This document shows, in pieces, positions 15,320-23,579 of a stretch of 36,279 nt of DNA. Location: NCBI GenBank assembly GCA_003152315.1, contig PLZV01000010.1:1-36279 (forward strand), read 5' to 3'. The DNA comes from Verrucomicrobiota bacterium. GTDB lineage: Bacteria; Verrucomicrobiota; Verrucomicrobiia; Palsa-1439. Numbering within the stretch: position 1 is the first letter of the stretch; each line of letters begins with the position of its first letter. The notes beneath the pieces were generated by a model. That model made no database searches and was not told the DNA's origin. It saw only the letters and a program-made list of their open reading frames with translations. Position numbers and translations under genes: made by a program.

Positions 15320-16029
15320 GTTTTTAGTTCCAGTAGGCACCGCACATCCGCATCGTTATCCACATTGCGCGGGTGAAAGAAGAATTCGTGGAGTCCCGGG
15401 CGCAGTTGCCGCGCTGCATCCGCAACCTCCCGGGCCTGCATGTGAAACGTGCGGCCCAGACCCCACATCGTATCGCTGCGGCGGTGCGGGCAGCGCTGGC
15501 GCCGCAGTTCGAGGAACACCCTATCAGCAATTCCGGCAAGAATCACGCCCCTGGATGCCGGGAAGAACCGCGGCTTGCCCAAACGGACCCACCCTCCGAA
15601 TTGCGGGGGCAGGATATCCAGCAACGCCCTGTACACAAATGGATGGGCGTGGAGATGATGGTGTGAGTTAACGAAGGCACACGGCAGGCCGGTGGCGCGA
15701 AACAACTCCCACTGCACCTTGACCTCGTCGCGCATAAACCATCGCGCATTGGAGGACAGGCCGATGGCCCACCCTGCGCGCGAGTGTGATTTGCCCCATG
15801 GCCAGATGCTACGCGTGATGGGTTGCGAGTCGCAAAGGTGCAGATGCCAGCCAACTTGCAGACTTGGATTGTCCCGTGCCAGGCGAACGGCATCTTCGGT
15901 GGCCGGCTGGCCCATCATCAAACTCGCGCCGTGCAACACGCCGTGGCGATGGGCATGGATGATGGCGCGGTTGACCTCCGGGCTCATCCCAAAATCATCC
16001 GCGATGAAAAACACTTCTCTGTCGTTCAT
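15307..16029 (-). CDS. ChbG/YdjC-family carbohydrate deacetylase, HpnK-like
   Basis: The ATG at 16029-16027 gives a 240-residue protein beginning MNDREVFFIADDFGMSPEVN. The ADDFG motif supplies the metal-binding Asp pair. Further ligands are visible in VGWHLHLCD and in NSHHHLHAHPFV, and the end HEFFFHPR is also typical. The YdjC family removes acetyl groups from amino-sugar oligosaccharides; the HpnK branch accompanies hopanoid loci. Here it diverges from an HpnA-like gene, with start codons only 22 bp apart (or overlapping, if the other gene starts at 16028). It overlaps the downstream lipoprotein gene. Role as a deacetylase in glycolipid head-group processing is inferred from family and neighbours; no squalene-hopene cyclase is in the window. 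Confidence 0.82.
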   Translation of the reverse strand: MNDREVFFIADDFGMSPEVNRAIIHAHRHGVLHGASLMMGQPATEDAVRLARDNPSLQVGWHLHLCDSQPITRSIWPWGKSHSRAGWAIGLSSNARWFMRDEVKVQWELFRATGLPCAFVNSHHHLHAHPFVYRALLDILPPQFGGWVRLGKPRFFPASRGVILAGIADRVFLELRRQRCPHRRSDTMWGLGRTFHMQAREVADAARQLRPGLHEFFFHPRNVDNDADVRCLLELKTCEF

Positions 16030-16051
16030 GTTTGACGTAGATTCTGCCGCA

Positions 16052-17044
16052 ATGTTTGGGTCAACGCAATTCCTGATCACCGGGGGCACCGGGTTTATCG
16101 GCCGCCACGTAGTGCGGCGGCTACTCGCCCAGGGCGCGGGTGTGCGCGTATTCTGCCGCACACCGGAGAAAGCGCAACGGCTATTTGGCGACCGGGTCGG
16201 GATTGTGCGCGGGGACCTGCGCGATCGCGCCAGTGTCGTGGCGGCGATGCCGGGCTGTGGCGCGGTCATTCACCTGGGCGCGGCGTTTCAGTTTGGGCGC
16301 AAGGCACGGCGGATCAATGAGGAAACGAATGTGTCGGGCACGAGATATCTGCTGGAAGCCGGCGAGCGAGTCGGCCTCCAGCGGTTCGTGCACGTGGGTT
16401 CCTGTGGTGTGCTGGAGGGTCGCCACGATTTGCTGACAGAGCGTGACTTTCCGCGCGACGTGGATGTCCGCGAGTCGTATCGACGTTCCAAGTGGCTGAG
16501 CGAGATCGCCGCGCTGGAAGCCGCAGGTCGCGGGCTGCCGGTGACGATTGCCAGCCCCACGAGTCCGCTCGGTACCGGCGACGAAAAGCCGACGCCGACG
16601 GGGCGAATTGTTCAGGATTATTTACGCGGACAGTTTCCATTTGGCGCCCATGTGGGTTTAAACTTTGTCCATGTAGAAGATCTGGCCGAGGGGATCCTGG
16701 CAGTGGCGGAGCGAGGCCGAATAGGTGAACGGTATCTGCTCGGTCATCACAACGTGTGGCTTGATGAGTTTCTCCGGGTACTGGAACGGGTTACGGATCG
16801 TCCCGCTCCGCGCTTTACGCTGCCAAAGGCGGCGATTACGCTGGCGGGCGCCATCGGCGAAGCGACGGGCAGCGAACGGGTCTGTTGGGAAACCGCGGCG
16901 CACGCGCGGCGGCGGCAGTGGTTCGACTTCTCGAAAGCCGCCGCGGAACTGGGTTGGAGCGCGCGGGCGCCCTTGGATGCGATTGCTCGCGAGGCGGTCC
17001 AGTGGTTTCAGGCATGGCAGGATCAAGCGCGGATCTCGCGTTGA
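16052..17044 (+). CDS. HpnA-like NAD-dependent sugar epimerase
   Basis: Starting at the ATG at 16052 gives 330 residues; another in-frame ATG at 16028 would overlap the divergent start codon. The Rossmann loop is FLITGGTGFIGRHVV, and VIHLGAAF is the mid-domain strand. Catalytic Tyr/Lys lie in ESYRRSKWLSE. The later segments TSPLGTGDEKPTPTGRIVQ, GLNFVHVEDLAEG and IGERYLLG match the hopanoid-associated HpnA type closely. It probably modifies a nucleotide sugar or sugar-lipid intermediate for the glycosyltransferase encoded 9 bp downstream. As hopanoid cyclase genes are absent here, the lipid acceptor could be the product of the adjacent ketosynthase cluster. No clear ribosome-binding site decides the start. 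Confidence 0.85.
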   Translation: MFGSTQFLITGGTGFIGRHVVRRLLAQGAGVRVFCRTPEKAQRLFGDRVGIVRGDLRDRASVVAAMPGCGAVIHLGAAFQFGRKARRINEETNVSGTRYLLEAGERVGLQRFVHVGSCGVLEGRHDLLTERDFPRDVDVRESYRRSKWLSEIAALEAAGRGLPVTIASPTSPLGTGDEKPTPTGRIVQDYLRGQFPFGAHVGLNFVHVEDLAEGILAVAERGRIGERYLLGHHNVWLDEFLRVLERVTDRPAPRFTLPKAAITLAGAIGEATGSERVCWETAAHARRRQWFDFSKAAAELGWSARAPLDAIAREAVQWFQAWQDQARISR

Positions 17045-17053
17045 CGAAATCAA

Positions 17054-18232
17054 ATGTCACAACATTTTAAATGGCTGCTCATCTGTTGGTCCCTGCTGGC
17101 TTTTTGCTGGTGGGGGATCGCGCTCTGGCTCGTCTCCCGCGAACGTCATAGACCGCGTTCGCGAAAGATGCGTGGAAGCCATGCCGCCCAGCAGAATCGG
17201 CCTCCATTATCCATCTTCAAGCCGATCCCATCTTTACAGGGTGACACACCTTCGCCGCAGTTGGTCGGCGCTTTGGAGTCGTTTGTCAGTCAGTTGACTG
17301 CGGATGCCGAGATGTTACTGGGCATCGAGGAGACCGAGGCGGCGGCCTGGGAGCCCGTCATCGGGAAGTGGCGGCAGACCTATCCCGGGGTGAGATTGAA
17401 CGTGATCGTTGCCCCGCGGCCCGCGCAATTCCACAGCCCGAAAGTTTCCTGGTTTCACCATTTGGCGCGATACGCCGAGGGCGAAGTGTGGTTATGGAGC
17501 GATGCGGACATTATCGCGCCCGCTGGATCTCTGGATGCGATGCGTCGGGAGTTCCTGGAAAGTGGCGCGGGGATGTTGACATGTCCATATGTGGTCCGGA
17601 ATATCGGGCCGGCTCCCATGATGTTGGAAGGGTTATTTGTGAACATGGAGTTTTACCCGGGCGTGCTATTTTGCCGGCAAATGGGTCCCGTGCGATTCGG
17701 GTTGGGACCGGCGATGATGTTTTCAGCGATGCGCTTTCGCGAACGCGCGCTGTGGGAGAAACTGGGTGCGCGCATGGCGGACGACAACGCGCTCGGCCAC
17801 GCCCTGGCGCCGGTGAAGGTCAGCGAAACCACGGTGGTGACTTTCGCGGCGGAATCGGATTGGCGGGATGCGATCGAGCATTACTTCCGTTGGCAAAAAA
17901 CGGTGCGCTGGTGTCAACCAGCCGGTTTTGCGGGACTGGTCATCATCCAGCCGATGCTGGGTTGGCTCTCGGCCGTACTGCTGCATCCGGGCAACCCGGT
18001 CGCTTGGTTGGGATTGGCGGCGACGGGGCAGGTCGAAGTGCTGACGGCGACGAGTTTGTTTTGGTTGGTCGGTTACGAAATGCGCTCGTGGTGGGTGGTT
18101 AGTTTGTGGAGCCTGCTACTGCGGCCGCTGACGTGGGTCGCCTGCTGGATGCCGTGGCCGGTTGTGTTCCGTTCGCAGAAACGGAAATGGTGGAGTTTGT
18201 ATCATTCGGTGCCGTTGGAGGGAGAAACATGA
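17054..18232 (+). CDS. membrane glycosyltransferase, ceramide-glucosyltransferase/HpnI-like
   Basis: The 392-residue protein starts with one membrane helix (LLICWSLLAFCWWGIALWLV), then a GT-A catalytic domain: LSIFKPIPSLQG, the nucleotide-sugar motif LWSDADI (D150, D152), the acceptor-side acidic motif ADDNALG (D243-D244) and HYFRWQKTVRW, which takes the place of the (Q/R)xxRW motif. Two or three C-terminal membrane segments (LVIIQPMLGWLSAVLL, ATSLFWLVGYEM, VVSLWSLLLRPLTWV) follow. This order is that of GT21-type lipid glycosyltransferases, including HpnI. It should transfer a sugar to a membrane lipid at the cytoplasmic face. It follows HpnA-like by 9 bp, and its stop overlaps a 20-codon ORF, placing it at the head of the lipid cluster. 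Confidence 0.85.
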   Translation: MSQHFKWLLICWSLLAFCWWGIALWLVSRERHRPRSRKMRGSHAAQQNRPPLSIFKPIPSLQGDTPSPQLVGALESFVSQLTADAEMLLGIEETEAAAWEPVIGKWRQTYPGVRLNVIVAPRPAQFHSPKVSWFHHLARYAEGEVWLWSDADIIAPAGSLDAMRREFLESGAGMLTCPYVVRNIGPAPMMLEGLFVNMEFYPGVLFCRQMGPVRFGLGPAMMFSAMRFRERALWEKLGARMADDNALGHALAPVKVSETTVVTFAAESDWRDAIEHYFRWQKTVRWCQPAGFAGLVIIQPMLGWLSAVLLHPGNPVAWLGLAATGQVEVLTATSLFWLVGYEMRSWWVVSLWSLLLRPLTWVACWMPWPVVFRSQKRKWWSLYHSVPLEGET

Positions 18233-18291
18233 AGCAAGTCCCACAATTGCTGCGGTTGCCGCACCCCGGGGCGTTCCTTGTTGGAGGCTGA
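18229..18291 (+). CDS. 20-residue ORF between glycosyltransferase and ketosynthase
   Basis: An ATG overlapping the glycosyltransferase stop (ATGA at 18229-18232) opens a 20-codon frame that ends 4 bp before the ketosynthase ATG. A strong purine-rich site, GGAGGGAG, lies at 18217-18224 with good spacing, so translation is likely. The peptide contains PQLLRLPHPGAFLVGG, which resembles the 'LLPHxxPFL' opening of hotdog dehydratases such as FabZ. It may be the truncated start of a lost dehydratase gene, a coupling leader for the ketosynthase, or a real micropeptide. All three are conjecture. Confidence 0.45.
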   Translation: MKQVPQLLRLPHPGAFLVGG

Positions 18292-18295
18292 CGCC

Positions 18296-20533
18296 ATGAG
18301 CGAGCGCGTGGTGGTTACCGGCATTGGCGCTGTGACCCCGCTGGGCCTGGATTTTCCGACCACATGGCAGCGGCTCGTGGCGGGGGAAGATGCGGCGGCA
18401 CCGGTCGCTCTATTTGATGTCGCTGGCTGTCGCTGCAAACAGGCCGCGGCGGCACAATTGCCCGATCTTCCCGATTTCACTCCTAAAAGATTGTCGCGGC
18501 TCTCGCGGGCCAGCCGTCTCGCATTGCCTGCCGCGCAAGAAGCGTTGGCGAACGCCGGATTGCTGGACGATCGAAGGCGGTCGCGTTTGGCGCAGTTGGC
18601 ACTTTCCGTCAGCACTACTGGCGGCGGCATGGCGTTGGGCGAACAGTTCCTGCGGGCGATGCTGGGGCAACCATCCCGCGCGCGGCAGTTCTTCCGCGTC
18701 GCGCGGTATCAGTCGCAGAACCAGGTGCATGATCTGCACGAGCACCTCGGTTTCCGCGGGCCGATAACGATTGTGGCGAACGCCTGCGCCAGTGGCGCCA
18801 ATGCGATCGGCCACGGCGCGGATCTGATTCGTTCTGGCCGATGCGACTGCGTGCTGATCGGCGGCTTCGAAGCGCTGACGGAATTGATCTACGTAGGTTT
18901 CGACTGCCTGCAGGCCATGAGTCCCGAGCGTTGCCGTCCGTTCGATGTGGCGCGTAACGGCTTGATGCTCGGGGAAGCCGCGGCGTTTGCGGTGCTGGAA
19001 TCGGAGTCGCATGCTCGCTCGCGCAACGCAACCATCTTGTGTGAACTGGCGGGCTACGGACACGGAACCGATTTGCATCATTTGACACAACCGCATCCCA
19101 GTGGAGTTGCCGCCGTGGCCGCGATGCGCCAGGCCATTACCGAAGCGGGTTGCCACGCTTCCGACATCGGCTATGTGAACGCGCACGGCACCGGCACGCT
19201 GCTGAATGACACGAGCGAAGGCGCTGCGTTCGCGGCGGTATTTGGCGAGGACGGCGCGATTCCGTCGCGCATGCGCATCAGTTCTACAAAGGCCGCGATT
19301 GGTCACACACTCGGGGCGGCGGGTAGTATCGAAGCCTTGTTTGCGATGGCGGCGTTGCAGTCGGGACAACTCCCACCGAATCTGAACGTCCGTCAGCCGG
19401 AGCCGATTGTGGCGGCGAACCTCGTCGCTGTAGGAGAGCGGCAAGACGGAATGGCGGCGACGTTGACCGTGAATCTTGGGTTTGGCGGATCGAATGCCGC
19501 GCTGGTTTTCAAGCGGTACGATCAAGGCGCTGTGCATCGAGCGCGTGGCGGCGGTCATCGTCCGCCGCTGGAGTTGGCCATTTGCGGGATGGGCGCGGTG
19601 TTGCCGTCCGAAGTACCGCAACAGATACAGGGGTTGCAGGTGACGACCGGGGAGCACACGGTGCTTTGCGTGGACAGAAACCGGGAGCCCCTGGCAACGT
19701 TGCAGAATGAGTCGCGCGTGCGCCGGGCCAGTCCGATTACCTTGTATATGCTGGCCGCAGCACAACAGGCGTTGGCCGCGGCTCCGGCGATCTCTCGAGA
19801 CCGGCTGGGCATCGTTGCGACATTCAACACGGGCGCGGTCGTGGCTACGCGGCGGTTTTTTGAGGGCATCGTCCAGACCGGCCAGCGTTTTGCCAGTCCA
19901 AATTTGTTTCCCGAAACAGTTTTCAATTCACCAACCAGCCATGTTGCGGCGGTACTCGGAGTGGCTGGACCATGCTCTTCGCTCGTCGGTGACGACACGG
20001 CGTGGGTCAATGGGATCAGCGTGGCGGCGGCGTGGCTGGCGAACGGGTTGGTGGAACACGTGCTGGTGATCGGCGCGGAGGAACTCGATCCCATCGCAAT
20101 CGATGCCTACCAGCGCGCGGGCTGGTTGTCACCGCCCACGCGGACGGGTTTTGTGCCGAGCGAGGGCGCCGGTGCGTTACTCTTGGGGCGGGCGGAATCT
20201 GGAAAAGGACTGCGCATCGCGCAATGGACGGAAGGCTTCACCTACCGCCAGCGCAGCGAAGCGCTGTCGTCAGCGCAGGAATGCCTCGCGCAATTTCCAA
20301 AGGACGTCCTTCGTTGTCGCAACGCGCCACATAACTGGTTTCACCACATCGAAGAGCAGTTGTCCGATGGAAAGACCCTGTCATTGCCGTATCGCGGCGA
20401 TGCGTTTGTGGCGTCCGCTGCCTGGAGCACAATTGACGCGGCGGAAGCGGCGCGGCGCGAGGGACGCAGAATTTTGTTGCCCGTCTGGGGTTTGAGCGGG
20501 CAATGTTCCGCTTTGCTTTTGGCCGCCGGATGA
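18296..20533 (+). CDS. fused ketosynthase and degenerate ketosynthase (KS-CLF-like)
   Basis: From the ATG at 18296 (GGAGG at 18280-18284) the product is 745 residues. Residues 1-410 form a complete FabF-type beta-ketoacyl-ACP synthase: C164 in NACASGANA, H297 in NAHGTGT, K332 and H337 in STKAAIGHTLG, and the closing NLGFGGSNAALV. Residues 428-745 are a second thiolase-fold domain starting LAICGMGAVLP. Its active-site position, aligned through the preceding Gly-Pro, reads Asp567 instead of Cys, and its HGTGT and KxxxGH motifs are missing. This is the layout of a KS-alpha with a chain-length-factor-like partner, normally two genes in aryl-polyene and type II polyketide systems but fused here. 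It should extend acyl-ACP chains on the carrier encoded at 20562. Confidence 0.88.
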   Translation: MSERVVVTGIGAVTPLGLDFPTTWQRLVAGEDAAAPVALFDVAGCRCKQAAAAQLPDLPDFTPKRLSRLSRASRLALPAAQEALANAGLLDDRRRSRLAQLALSVSTTGGGMALGEQFLRAMLGQPSRARQFFRVARYQSQNQVHDLHEHLGFRGPITIVANACASGANAIGHGADLIRSGRCDCVLIGGFEALTELIYVGFDCLQAMSPERCRPFDVARNGLMLGEAAAFAVLESESHARSRNATILCELAGYGHGTDLHHLTQPHPSGVAAVAAMRQAITEAGCHASDIGYVNAHGTGTLLNDTSEGAAFAAVFGEDGAIPSRMRISSTKAAIGHTLGAAGSIEALFAMAALQSGQLPPNLNVRQPEPIVAANLVAVGERQDGMAATLTVNLGFGGSNAALVFKRYDQGAVHRARGGGHRPPLELAICGMGAVLPSEVPQQIQGLQVTTGEHTVLCVDRNREPLATLQNESRVRRASPITLYMLAAAQQALAAAPAISRDRLGIVATFNTGAVVATRRFFEGIVQTGQRFASPNLFPETVFNSPTSHVAAVLGVAGPCSSLVGDDTAWVNGISVAAAWLANGLVEHVLVIGAEELDPIAIDAYQRAGWLSPPTRTGFVPSEGAGALLLGRAESGKGLRIAQWTEGFTYRQRSEALSSAQECLAQFPKDVLRCRNAPHNWFHHIEEQLSDGKTLSLPYRGDAFVASAAWSTIDAAEAARREGRRILLPVWGLSGQCSALLLAAG

Positions 20534-20561
20534 CCTAAACAATTGATGCAGGATAAGGCAC

Positions 20562-20831
20562 ATGGCTGAAGTTTCGCTGGATGAATTGAAGAAACTGGTT
20601 GTCGAGAACTGCGTCCTGAAGATCAAGCCCGAAGAGATCGGGGAGGGGACGCCGTTATTCGGGCCGGGGAGTGTGGGGCTAGACTCGTTGGACGCTCTGC
20701 AATTGACGGTGGCCATCGAGCAGCAGTTCGGGATTGTGATCAACGACGCGGAAGTCGCGCGGCAGGCGTTGCAATCGCTCGGTGCACTGCGTCGTTGGTT
20801 GGCACAGCAACCCGGCGTCGGCGCGAAATAG
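20562..20831 (+). CDS. acyl carrier protein
   Basis: An 89-residue acidic protein of carrier-protein length. The phosphopantetheine attachment serine is S42 in VGLDSLDALQL, followed by the helix VAIEQQFGIVINDAEV. The first helix (LDELKKLVVENCVL) and the IGEGTPLFGPGS loop fit ACPs of aryl-polyene-type loci. No phosphopantetheinyl transferase is encoded in the window, so a general cellular one must load it. It lies 28 bp after the ketosynthase and 11 bp before the flavoenzyme, in the same transcript. Confidence 0.93.
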   Translation: MAEVSLDELKKLVVENCVLKIKPEEIGEGTPLFGPGSVGLDSLDALQLTVAIEQQFGIVINDAEVARQALQSLGALRRWLAQQPGVGAK

Positions 20832-20842
20832 CAGTGACGCTC

Positions 20843-22099
20843 ATGAATGCTCCATCTGTCTACGACACGATCATCATCGGTGGCGGCCCCGGCGGCAGCA
20901 CGGCGGGCGCATTCCTGGCGAAGGCAGGGCAGCGCGTGCTCGTGCTGGAGCGCGAGATCTTTCCGCGGTTCCATATCGGTGAATCGCTCCTGCCATTTGG
21001 GAACGACGTGCTCAAGGAAACCGGTGTGTGGCCGAAAGTCGAGGCCGCCGGGTTCCAGCCGAAGTACGGCGCGGAGTTTTTTGTCAGCAACGGTTCGCGC
21101 TGGCAGCGGTTCTGGTTCGCGCGCGGCCTGGTGCCGGGTTACGGGCAAACATTCCAGGTCGAGCGCGCAAGATTCGACCACATCTTGCTTGATCACGCCA
21201 GCGCGTGCGGCTGTGAAGTGCGCCAGGGTTGTGCAGCGAAAGAAGTGACGCGCACCGACGGTGGGTGGCGCGTCACCCTGGACGATGGGGAGGTGCGGGG
21301 GCGCTGGCTGATCGACGCGAGTGGGCGCGACACGTTTATCGGTCGCGCCCTGGGCCTGCCAAAAACCCCCCTCAACATCCCGAAACGCGTTGCCGTGTAC
21401 GCGCATTTCACGGGCATATACCGCAACCCGGGCGACGCGGAAGGGCACATCACGATCGTGCGGCTGCGGGACGGATGGTTCTGGTTGATTCCGCTAGCGG
21501 GCGGCAAAACCTCGGTCGGCATGGTGCGGATGCTTGACGACCTGAAACAGTTCGGCGGCTCGGTCGAGGAATGGTTTGCAAAAACGATTGCGGAGAGCAG
21601 CGAGTTGACGCGACGCATGAAGGACGCGCAGCAAGTGGGGGAGTTCTACAAGACTTCCGACTACAGCTATCGTTACGCGCAACTCGCCGCGGATCGCGCG
21701 ATTCTAATCGGCGATGCGGGTGGGTTCATCGACCCGATTTTTTCGTCGGGCGTGCACATTGCCACAAAGTCGGGGCAATGGGCGTCGGACTTGATCTTGC
21801 GCGCCGACACGCAGAAGCGTTCCCTGACCATTGGGGAGCAGCGACATTATACGCGGGAAATGCATCGGTTCATGGACATTTATCGCGACATGATCCTGAT
21901 GTACTACGACAACCGCGCCTTCGAGGTGTTCATGCACCCACGCAACCGCTTTCGCATGGTCCAGACGGTGAACTCGATCCTGGCGGGGAACATGCGCCGC
22001 TCCTTTGACATGTGGTGGCGGGTGAAACTCTTTCGATTGATCTGCGCGCTTCATCGCCGCGTGCCGATCGTGCCGCGACTGGATTACACCGAGACTTGA
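20843..22099 (+). CDS. FAD-dependent oxidoreductase of the flavin halogenase-like family
   Basis: The ATG at 20843 gives 418 residues. An N-terminal FAD loop DTIIIGGGPGGSTAGAFLA is followed by FPRFHIGESLLP and GFQPKYGAEFF, then FQVERARFDHILLDHA and the second FAD motif AILIGDAGGFIDPIFSSG. Two features recall flavin-dependent halogenases: the WxWxIP block at W212-P217 (GWFWLIPL) and a lysine, K74, in the GFxxKxGA position that carries the reactive lysine in phenolic halogenases. The same features occur in some non-halogenating relatives, so halogenation of an ACP- or lipid-bound ring is possible, not shown. Its stop overlaps the acyltransferase start (TTGA), so it is an operon member. Confidence 0.85.
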   Translation: MNAPSVYDTIIIGGGPGGSTAGAFLAKAGQRVLVLEREIFPRFHIGESLLPFGNDVLKETGVWPKVEAAGFQPKYGAEFFVSNGSRWQRFWFARGLVPGYGQTFQVERARFDHILLDHASACGCEVRQGCAAKEVTRTDGGWRVTLDDGEVRGRWLIDASGRDTFIGRALGLPKTPLNIPKRVAVYAHFTGIYRNPGDAEGHITIVRLRDGWFWLIPLAGGKTSVGMVRMLDDLKQFGGSVEEWFAKTIAESSELTRRMKDAQQVGEFYKTSDYSYRYAQLAADRAILIGDAGGFIDPIFSSGVHIATKSGQWASDLILRADTQKRSLTIGEQRHYTREMHRFMDIYRDMILMYYDNRAFEVFMHPRNRFRMVQTVNSILAGNMRRSFDMWWRVKLFRLICALHRRVPIVPRLDYTET

Positions 22100-23004
22100 A
22101 ACCGCATTACTCGCAGACATTGTACCGGGCCTTTTGGTTCAAGGCCGGCGTTGTCCTCGCGCGGTTCCTCGGAGTCAAGGGCGCGCGCTGCGCGAGTCGC
22201 GTGCTGGCAGAAATGTATCGCCTGACGCATCCGCAGACGCAGACAGCGGTGCGCGAGAATCTTACACTGCTCTGCGGACCGGAACTGCGCGAACAATCTG
22301 TCCGCCGCACGTTCCGCAATTTTGGCGCGACGCTCGCCGATTATTTTCAGCTGGGGGCACGCGACAAGCCACACGCACTGGCCCTGATTGAATCGCGCCG
22401 CGGGTTCGAGCATATCCAGGGAGCGCTTGCCGACGGCAAAGGCGCGCTGCTGGTGACGGTGCACACGGGATTGTTTGAACTCGGCGGGGTGCTGATGGAG
22501 GAATTTCGACTGCCGCTGGTCGTGCTGTCCTTACCGGAACCGAGCGCGGCGTTGAACCGCTGGCGGGCCGCGTACCGTCAACAGTGGGGTGCGGAGACGC
22601 TGGAGGTCGGCACGGACCAATTCAGTTTTGTGGATATCTCGCGCCAACTCGCGCACGGCAAATGCGTCGCGATGCTCATGGACCGACCGCACGGCAATGG
22701 CGACGTGGTGTTCGCGGATTTTCCGCATGGCCGTGTGCCGTTTTCGACCGGGCCCGTATGGCTCAGTCTGTTGACAGGTGCGCCGCTGGTGGCGGTGAAC
22801 ATACTGGCGACGGAGTCGGGCAACTACGCGCTAGAAGCGCTGCCGCCCCTGCGCTGGCAATGGCGCGGCCCCGACCGGGCCGCGACCGTTCGCGAGTACA
22901 CGCTCGAACTTGCCAGTCGTTTTCGTGAACCGTTATGCAATCACCCGGACCAATGGTATCAATTCATACCGCTGTCGCGGCTTTACTCCTCGGCATCGGC
23001 CTGA
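22096..23004 (+). CDS. LpxL/HtrB-type acyltransferase
   Basis: I take the TTG at 22096, which overlaps the previous stop, because the protein homology begins there and no ATG follows soon; this gives 302 residues. The HX4E catalytic motif is H123-E128 in TVHTGLFELGG, after the typical LTLLCGPELREQ and FRNFGATLADYF segments, and MLMDRPHGNGDVVFADFPHG matches the substrate-binding region of lipid A late acyltransferases. In aryl-polyene and flexirubin loci such enzymes move the finished acyl chain from ACP to a membrane lipid acceptor, and that role fits here. The 3' end overlaps the LolA-like gene. It is probably anchored at the inner membrane, although its first helix is weakly hydrophobic. 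Confidence 0.87.
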   Translation: MKPHYSQTLYRAFWFKAGVVLARFLGVKGARCASRVLAEMYRLTHPQTQTAVRENLTLLCGPELREQSVRRTFRNFGATLADYFQLGARDKPHALALIESRRGFEHIQGALADGKGALLVTVHTGLFELGGVLMEEFRLPLVVLSLPEPSAALNRWRAAYRQQWGAETLEVGTDQFSFVDISRQLAHGKCVAMLMDRPHGNGDVVFADFPHGRVPFSTGPVWLSLLTGAPLVAVNILATESGNYALEALPPLRWQWRGPDRAATVREYTLELASRFREPLCNHPDQWYQFIPLSRLYSSASA

Positions 23005-23579
23005 CTGCGGCCCGCGCGGACACGAATGCCGACGCGTTTGTCGCGCACCAGGTGGCCACGCAAACGTTTGAGGCGGACCTGCGCCAGGTGTTTCACTGGA
23101 GCTTTCCGCGAAAACACGTCGAAAGCCTCGGACACATCAGCTACCAGGCCCCGGGTTTTCTCGCGATTGTCCTCACCAATCCTGCGTCGGAACTGGTTCT
23201 TGTGCGCGGGGACGACCTCTATATCCAGCGCGACAAAAAGGCGCTGGGGACGTACAAGTTGGAGGTGCACAACGGCAAACCGGCGCAGAACGTGCAGTTT
23301 CTATTAAGCTTCTTCCAGAACGGCTGCACCAATTTCGCCGGGCTTTTCGATGCCATCGTCACGCGGGCCGACGACGCACAGACGGTCACGCTCCGGCCCA
23401 AGCATCCCGGACGGATGTTCCCGCTACGGTTCGTCGACAATGTGATCGCCTGGCCCTCGCTGGACGTGCGCTCGATGCGCATCGGCCTGATCTGGGACAG
23501 CTACATTACCTACGAGTTTAGCAATCCGCGCCGCAACCAGCCGCTTGCTGCCACTGTCTTCGAGGTGCCGAAACGATGA
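22953..23579 (+). CDS. LolA-like periplasmic outer-membrane carrier protein
   Basis: The chosen ATG (22953) gives a clean Sec signal, MVSIHTAVAALLLGIGLTAA, cleaved near ARADTN; the ATG at 22935 would add six residues. The mature part is LolA-like: FEADLRQVFHWSFPRKHVES, then strands GHISYQAPGFLAIVLTNPAS, LVLVRGDDLYIQRD, FLLSFFQNG and a C-terminal LRFVDN...SYITYEFSN. Aryl-polyene loci regularly contain such a protein, believed to ferry the hydrophobic product across the periplasm. The gene overlaps the acyltransferase by about 50 bp and the dehydratase by ATGA, so expression of all three is tied together. Confidence 0.78.
   Translation: MVSIHTAVAALLLGIGLTAARADTNADAFVAHQVATQTFEADLRQVFHWSFPRKHVESLGHISYQAPGFLAIVLTNPASELVLVRGDDLYIQRDKKALGTYKLEVHNGKPAQNVQFLLSFFQNGCTNFAGLFDAIVTRADDAQTVTLRPKHPGRMFPLRFVDNVIAWPSLDVRSMRIGLIWDSYITYEFSNPRRNQPLAATVFEVPKR

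Noticed and set aside
16028-16051. Alternative HpnA-like start at 16028, overlapping the divergent deacetylase start codon
   Set aside because: Would leave overlapping divergent start codons and adds eight residues before the Rossmann strand; the ATG at 16052 fits the family better, though not proven.
18410-19765. 451-residue minus-strand open frame under the ketosynthase
   Set aside because: Antisense shadow with no domain or start signal.
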